Source: Eledone cirrhosa
Lineage: Eukaryota; Mollusca; Cephalopoda; Octopoda; Eledonidae
DNA length: 64,000 bases
Direction of reading: 5' to 3'
NCBI GenBank assembly: GCA_964016885.1
Contig: OZ024743.1
Coordinates: forward strand, 17,222,999 to 17,286,998
The notes beneath the pieces are model-generated. The model had not been told where the DNA came from. It searched no databases and was given only the letters and a program-made list of their open reading frames with translations. Below, piece by piece: positions 58,519 to 64,000 of this stretch. The translations under genes were made by a program, and so were the position numbers. Within the stretch, counting starts at the first letter, position 1. Every line of letters begins with the position of its first letter.

Positions 58519-59210
58519 ATTTGATGAAAAAGCAGGATATTAGAATGATGCGCTAAAAAGGCCAGATTATAAAAATAATATAGAATATATAGACAATAAT
58601 AATCTGAGTCTTAATCCTGATAAAAATAATGGCATATATAAACGAAGTTCTAAAAATTCTAATAATTGTAATTCAAACACCTGTACTGTGAATACATCGG
58701 GGAAAAGATCCATAACTAAATCAGTTATATGGTTTGCCCCCCCCCCCCCACCCCCCCGCCCCCCACCCCGCTGATGTAGCAGTAAGAACACCAATAGCTA
58801 ATATATTTGTTAAAGCTTTAGATAGTTCATTCCCTAGTCAACATAAATACCACTCTATATTTAATAGACACACAATTAAACTGTCTTATTCTAGAACTAT
58901 GAATATGGCCCAAAACATCGCTAAAATAAACAGTATAATTCTAAACCAAAATCAACATAATGCTATTAATAATAGTGTTAATATAAATAATAATAAATCG
59001 AAATGTAATTGTAGAAATAAACAAGATTGCCCTCTGCAAAATAATTGTCTGGATAGAAATCTGGTGTATAAATGCACCGTAAAAACATATAACAACACAT
59101 ACAACTACATAGGAGCAAATTCTTCGACATTTAAATCGAGATCTTATTAATAATTACACATTCTTCGACATTTATATCGAGACCCTATTAATAATTACTA
59201 ATTATGAAAA
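58515..59210 (+). pseudogene. PLE relic: linker, cysteine cluster and start of GIY-YIG
   Basis: Plus-strand peptides NDALKRPDYKNNIEYIDNNN, ITKSVIWF, the cluster CNCRNKQDCPLQNNC and LVYKCTV...YIGANSSTFKSR show a Penelope-like linker and the first half of GIY-YIG, from a family different from the one at 1-6 kb. A C-rich tract of ~35 nt (58736-58770) sits exactly where the family usually has a WFNPP motif. The nuclease breaks at 59149, where a ~41 bp segment is duplicated in tandem. Confidence 0.75.
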
Positions 59211-59286
59211 CTTAATTAACAAAAAAAGTGAATTATTCTCAAACTGCCTTCATAATGCTTTGTCCATATTCCAAGCCTCGCAAAAA

Positions 59287-59502
59287 GTCAGGAAAAAACA
59301 GTAAACAATCAGGCGTTAATTTTTGACGCCTCTATCAACTGTTGGGCCTAAAAAGTCATAACGGTTTAATAATGCTTTATCTTCTAATCATTTAGTCAGG
59401 AAAAAACAGTAAACAATCAGGTGTTAATTTTTGACGCCTCTTATCAACTGTTGGGGCTAAAAAGTCATAACGGTTTAATAATGCTTTATCTTCTAATCAT
59501 TT
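59287..59502 (+). repeat. Tandem duplication, ~108 bp unit
   Basis: Two near-identical units (59287-59393 and 59394-59502). Each contains a hairpin AGGCGT/ACGCCT; in unit 2 one pair is G-U. It lies just after the PLE relic and could be part of its 3' region. Confidence 0.75.
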
Positions 59503-59509
59503 GTGATAA

Positions 59510-61325
59510 AATTAAATTTAGAATGAAGGATACTCTTTTGATAAATTGTTTACTTGTAAATATGCATACCTTATGTTTTTTTGGGGGATATTTATAATTT
59601 TGATTCTGATCGTTATTTATTTGTTTTAAATAAATAATTTGGATATTTAACTTGTCAATTTACTGATTATAATTGATCTGTGGATCATTCGTGCGTTTGC
59701 ATATTTTACATATTTAACTCATTTTGAGTATGTTTTTTTGGACTGAGAAAGTTAGATTTGCATTTATTTTTTTATATGTATATAGGTATAAATATAACAA
59801 ACCATAATAGCCGACAAATATTGGTCTATCTCTCCATTGAACTGGAGGTAAAACTACAATTATAGCATTACTAATAATTATTATAATTAATATTTTTTTA
59901 ATTAAATGTATACCGTTTCATTAATACCTATATTAATATCTCTATATAGATGTACAAATATCTTTATCAAGTGTAATAACATAAACGTAGTTACATTTAT
60001 AAATAATTAAACACTCAAATGACTCTATATTGTTATAAGTCTTTGATATTCCCTGGAAGTTCGAACTTATATAATGATTGCTACTTAATATAATATATAA
60101 TAATTAGATTTAACTTATTTTATTTTATTTTAATTAAATTTAGATTATCTTCGGCTTTTTTCAAATATTTAGCTCCTCTTTATATCACATTCGCTAAAAT
60201 ATTTTAGATGTATCTTTTGTATACTATATGAAAGCCCTATTACATTTATAATATATTTTTAATATTGGGCATCTTTAAGTTTCGCAAACAATTCATTTTC
60301 TTTTATTTGTATATTTATTTTGTATCTAGCCCCTATCATTTACTTATATGATTATCGTATATATCAACTAAATGAAAATAATTGATATAAAACATTAATT
60401 CTTTAGCAATATTTTTTAACAATATTTTTTAACTATATATATGTTTGAACAATATTTTCAGTAACTTAATTACGATATTGTTTTATTGTATTATTGCATT
60501 ATATTATATATATATTTGAAAGGTATCACCTCAATTATAAACAAAGACTAAACTATCATCCTTGTATTTTGTTATCAACATATATATATAATTAAAAATT
60601 CGGACTTCTTTAAGTTTAGTTATAAAGCCGGTTGATTCTTTAGGCACTAAAACTATTTAACAATACATTCTTTAATAATTATAACTATAATTATTTTATA
60701 AATTATATTATATAAACTGTTGTCAATATTATAAATAAGTTTGGTAAAGATTACCTTCGTGAGGGTATAAAAGCATATATTTTCTTTCTCGTATTTCGTA
60801 AATCCTTTAAATTTGTTTTCATAAAATTTGAATTTTAAAATTTAAACATAATTAGAATATTAATACAAATATCTATTAACTTTTAAAACCTAAAATATTA
60901 TTCATTACTCTGAAATAACTTAAATTAAATATTTTGAAAATTAACGGCCATCTATATTAATTTGGGATATGTGTTGCATATATGGTAATCTGTATATAAG
61001 CTTGAACATAATTTACTCCTCTTTGTCTCTCTCTCTCTTTAATCATCTTTCATCTGTTTTTTCAAGCCACCTACTAAATATATTATCACATCAGCTGTTT
61101 CTTCTTCTATGCTACTCTTTCTCCAGAAGTTTTAAAAAAAAATGTATAACTGTTATATTGATGCCATGTATTTTTTAAGCTGTATTACATGCACCCTCTC
61201 TATTATTTGTATTATATTATCTCATGTTCTCAATATTAGTGTATAAATATTGAATTTTGTCATAAGTTAATCACTACCATGACTGAATCTTAACCATCTA
61301 CTATGTCAGGGTATGTCATGCATCA
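59510..61325. other. Very AT-rich intergenic stretch
   Basis: Long A/T runs and no supported gene. A short pyrimidine stretch lies at 61015-61060. Confidence 0.5.
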
Positions 61326-61330
61326 TCTTA

Positions 61331-61393
61331 TTTTATCTGATGAGGACGTACTGTTTAATTTAATTCAGTACCTCTGAAATATGTATAATAAAA
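61331..61393 (+). ncRNA. Hammerhead ribozyme, A/U stem III family (copy 4)
   Basis: Stem I UUUUAU (61331-61336) pairs with AUAAAA (61388-61393). Core CUGAUGA is 61337-61343. Stem II is GGA with UCU, a C-C mismatch, then GUACUG (61348-61353) with CAGUAC (61666 is not involved; partner bases are 61366-61371). GAAA is 61376-61379, stem III AUAUGUAU, H17 is A61387. The C-C mismatch three pairs into stem II recurs in copies 1 and 2, and the flanking pairs differ. Confidence 0.7.
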
Positions 61394-61399
61394 CATAAT

Positions 61400-63485
61400 T
61401 GATCATAAGAATATCTATTTTGTTAATATTTTGAATTAATAATTATATATATATATATATATACTGATTCAGTTTTTACGACCATTATCCACTTTCGATT
61501 CATAACCGATAATATGTCGTTCGTCATAGATGCAATTATACCCTATCAATAAATTATCTATATATACCTCCATTTCGTACACATTCACGGGCGTGTTGCA
61601 TATATTAAATTCTGTGACTTCAGGTAGATAGTCAAAATTATAAACGGGAACCACTGAACTTATTAGAAGTTGAGACATAAACTGTATTTCTCAACTAAAA
61701 CGTTACCATGAATCTCACACAATATTTTCAGTATCCTAATCATAGACTACTATTCGGGCCTTTTCCATATCAATGCATATACTTACCGAATTATTTTCTC
61801 TGGCGTAACATTTAAATAGTAAATTCTATTGGAAACATACATGCATGATTGTTTAAAGAACTAATTTGTAAATAAACTCGGTTTTTATGTGTTCTCTCAG
61901 AGAAGCTTTTATGCATATCAGATAAGTTTTAATGTTTGGTTTCCTCACTAAGATTAAAACAAATGATAAAAAACATCACGTTTTTCAAAGGATTAAGAGA
62001 AAAAATGCTAAATTTATGAAGTGCATAAGATATTAAATTTATTGAACGTGATATAATTACCCTTTTTATTTATAAAACCTTTACACGCTTATTACTAAAA
62101 TCAATAACTTCAGCTACAGTTGAAAAAAACAATTTGTTTTTTTTGTTGTAAATAATGAAAGTTAGGACCAAATCACTAAGAACATCACACAATATTTCTG
62201 TTTACGTTACACAGTAATAGGCAATAGATGCCATATAAAACAGATATAATCTATCAATGAATTATTAATTTAGGTTTAACAACATTCGCCAGAGATTTGA
62301 CTTATTTGGGTATGTGCTGATTTGAAATATGAATTTAATTCCAGAAAACTATTCAATTTACTTACAGTGATTAATACTTTAATATTTTAATATGTTCCAA
62401 ACATTACCAAATATGTAATGCATCACATTTAAATCAGGAGGGAGACCCCTATAACCACTAGCTTATTTATTAAATCTGATATTATAAAAGTCTGGGTATT
62501 TGTGCTCCAAAAAGTATAATTTTAGTTGCGATACACTAAATATATTTAATTTCATATTATCCTGTGTAAAAGTAATACACAATCAATGTGTCGTACACGT
62601 TCGGTTGAATGATAGAACGAAATATAAAGTCAATTGGGTTTTTCAAACAAGAGGAAATCAAATAATATATGGCGAGTAATGCGGTGGAAAATAGTAAAAT
62701 AATTATTGTTTTTATATTTCCCAAAGTAATTAAAAACATTATCGATATAACAGAGATTAGCATCAACTCATGAGAAGTGCTCACAGTAGATCAAACTATA
62801 ACTCTAATGAATAAATGAATTCAGGTCATATTTGGTATCTATGGACAATAAGACAAATGAACGAAACATAAAACGATCATATAATTATGTTGTCACTATA
62901 TCTAACTTAGATAAGTTTGTCCGTAAATAAATGATGGTTCTATGTATTTACACTGAAGAAAATGTAACATTAGAAGACAGAGACAAACGAAATATGTAAA
63001 TTGTCAGACACACCCGCAACTACATCTATATATATATATTATAAAGAATTAGCATATCTACCAACATATATATACAGATGCATACCTATGCTAGCAAATA
63101 TATAGGTTTTGTCTTAGTAACTTTGTGGTTCAATGCAAGGGGATGCAGAACAATTATATGAAAGACGTAAAATAAGAAAATTATAAAAATTAACTTACTT
63201 ACTAAAATTTCACTCCAACTAATTAGTTTCTGTAAGAGAATAAACATGGTTTTCCAAATGGAAAGCATGGAGAAGCCGTTTCGTCATCAGGGAGTATGTT
63301 CTCAGCTAAGTTACCAGGCGATGCGTGGACACAGGGAAATATATAAAAATAATTCAGTGGTGGAAAAAAGCAAGCGTGGACTAAATTCCAAGACATTGAG
63401 AAAATCATTGCCTACTTGGTCGGTGGCAAATTCAAAAGAATCAATCACGTGACATCGAGGTTAATCAGTGAGGAGTGGAGTGTTA
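61400..63485. other. AT-rich intergenic stretch
   Basis: Nothing supported; short ORFs only. Confidence 0.5.
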
Positions 63486-63488
63486 TAT

Positions 63489-63575
<87 letters not shown>

Positions 63576-63632
63576 AAACAGACGCACAGGCACAAACACA
63601 CACACACACACATACACATATATATATATATA
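63489..63632. repeat. (TA)n-(TG)n-(CA)n microsatellite
   Basis: TA units, then TG, then CA units and a short TA run. Confidence 0.9.
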
Positions 63633-63654
63633 CAATATATTAACAAATGGAAAC

Positions 63655-64000
63655 TATATTTATAAAACCATATTCTTTTCGTCTTTAACTTCAAAAATAT
63701 TCTTATTAGCTGAAATTAAAATACGTTGCTGCACAGAGTTTACTATAGTGTTTTTAACGGATCTGGGGTGATTGGAATTAAAATTAACGTAGTTTAAGTT
63801 GTCGTTTATTTTGTGAAATGGATAATAAAGACCTGTGTTAAGGTTTAAAGTTATATCTAGAAAGTTAACTATTTTATAATTACTCTCTATTTCTACATTA
63901 AGATTAAGGTAATTAAAAAATTGTATAATTTCTTTTCTTTTCCTATTTATTTCAGTTATTATTTTATTGTATCCCAACAAATTAAATATAACCTCTACAT
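63655..64000 (-). pseudogene. PLE reverse transcriptase C-terminal fragment
   Basis: The minus-strand frame is open from the window edge and reads GYNKIITEINRKRKEIIQFF, then YKIVNFLDITLNLNTGLYYP, FHKINDNLNYVNFNSNHPRS. This is the region after the YxDD box in Penelope-like RTs. It stops at GTTTTATAAATATAG (63675-63655), where non-coding sequence shared with the 13 kb foldback begins. The upstream RT core is outside the window. Confidence 0.8.

Overview
This looks like intergenic DNA from a cephalopod, most likely an octopus. The base is AT-rich and broken by long (TA)n, (CA)n, (GA)n, (TTC)n and (AAT)n tracts. There are about eleven copies of a tRNA-derived SINE of the octopus/squid OR/OK type, Penelope-like elements (PLEs) that encode GIY-YIG, and several decayed non-LTR retrotransposons. 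No operon, bacterial gene, CRISPR array or intact host gene is visible. The only host-gene traces are a selenophosphate synthetase pseudogene (about 24.3-24.8 kb) and one candidate 94-nt internal exon (25134-25227).

Layout. 1-6.03 kb: two PLE arrays head to head, sharing three copies of a ~0.7 kb pseudo-LTR, each with a hammerhead-type core. 6.3-9.7 kb: an isolated hammerhead, an RTE-like relic and a SINE cluster. 10.1-11.65 kb: a 161-nt hairpin, a tRNA-like stretch and a two-direct-plus-one-inverted repeat. 13.03-13.37 kb: a foldback with one hammerhead in each arm. 14-33 kb: mostly AT-rich DNA with SINEs, three inverted-repeat elements, an R4-like relic, the pseudogene and the exon. 34.3-54.7 kb: three near full-length (5.8-6.0 kb) L1/Tx1-like LINEs, all on the minus strand and all bounded by (AAT)n; two are head to tail. 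A SINE and an R4/Dong-like relic lie between the first two. 54.8-64 kb: AT-rich DNA with two more PLE relics and another hammerhead.

How the parts relate. The window is a retroelement community. The LINEs use (AAT)n tracts, probably including tails left by a SINE and an R4-like element. The LINE 3' end carries a small hairpin that resembles the SINE 3' tail, so this LINE group may mobilise the SINE. Seven convincing hammerhead motifs occur, in two architectures: three in PLE pseudo-LTRs with stem III ACAAUUGU, and four in a second family with an A/U-only stem III. The second family is tied to PLE sequence by a shared terminal segment. These ribozyme arrays and the LINE/SINE hairpin-plus-(ATT)n system are the most interesting content. 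All statements rest on reading the sequence; no alignment or folding program was run.
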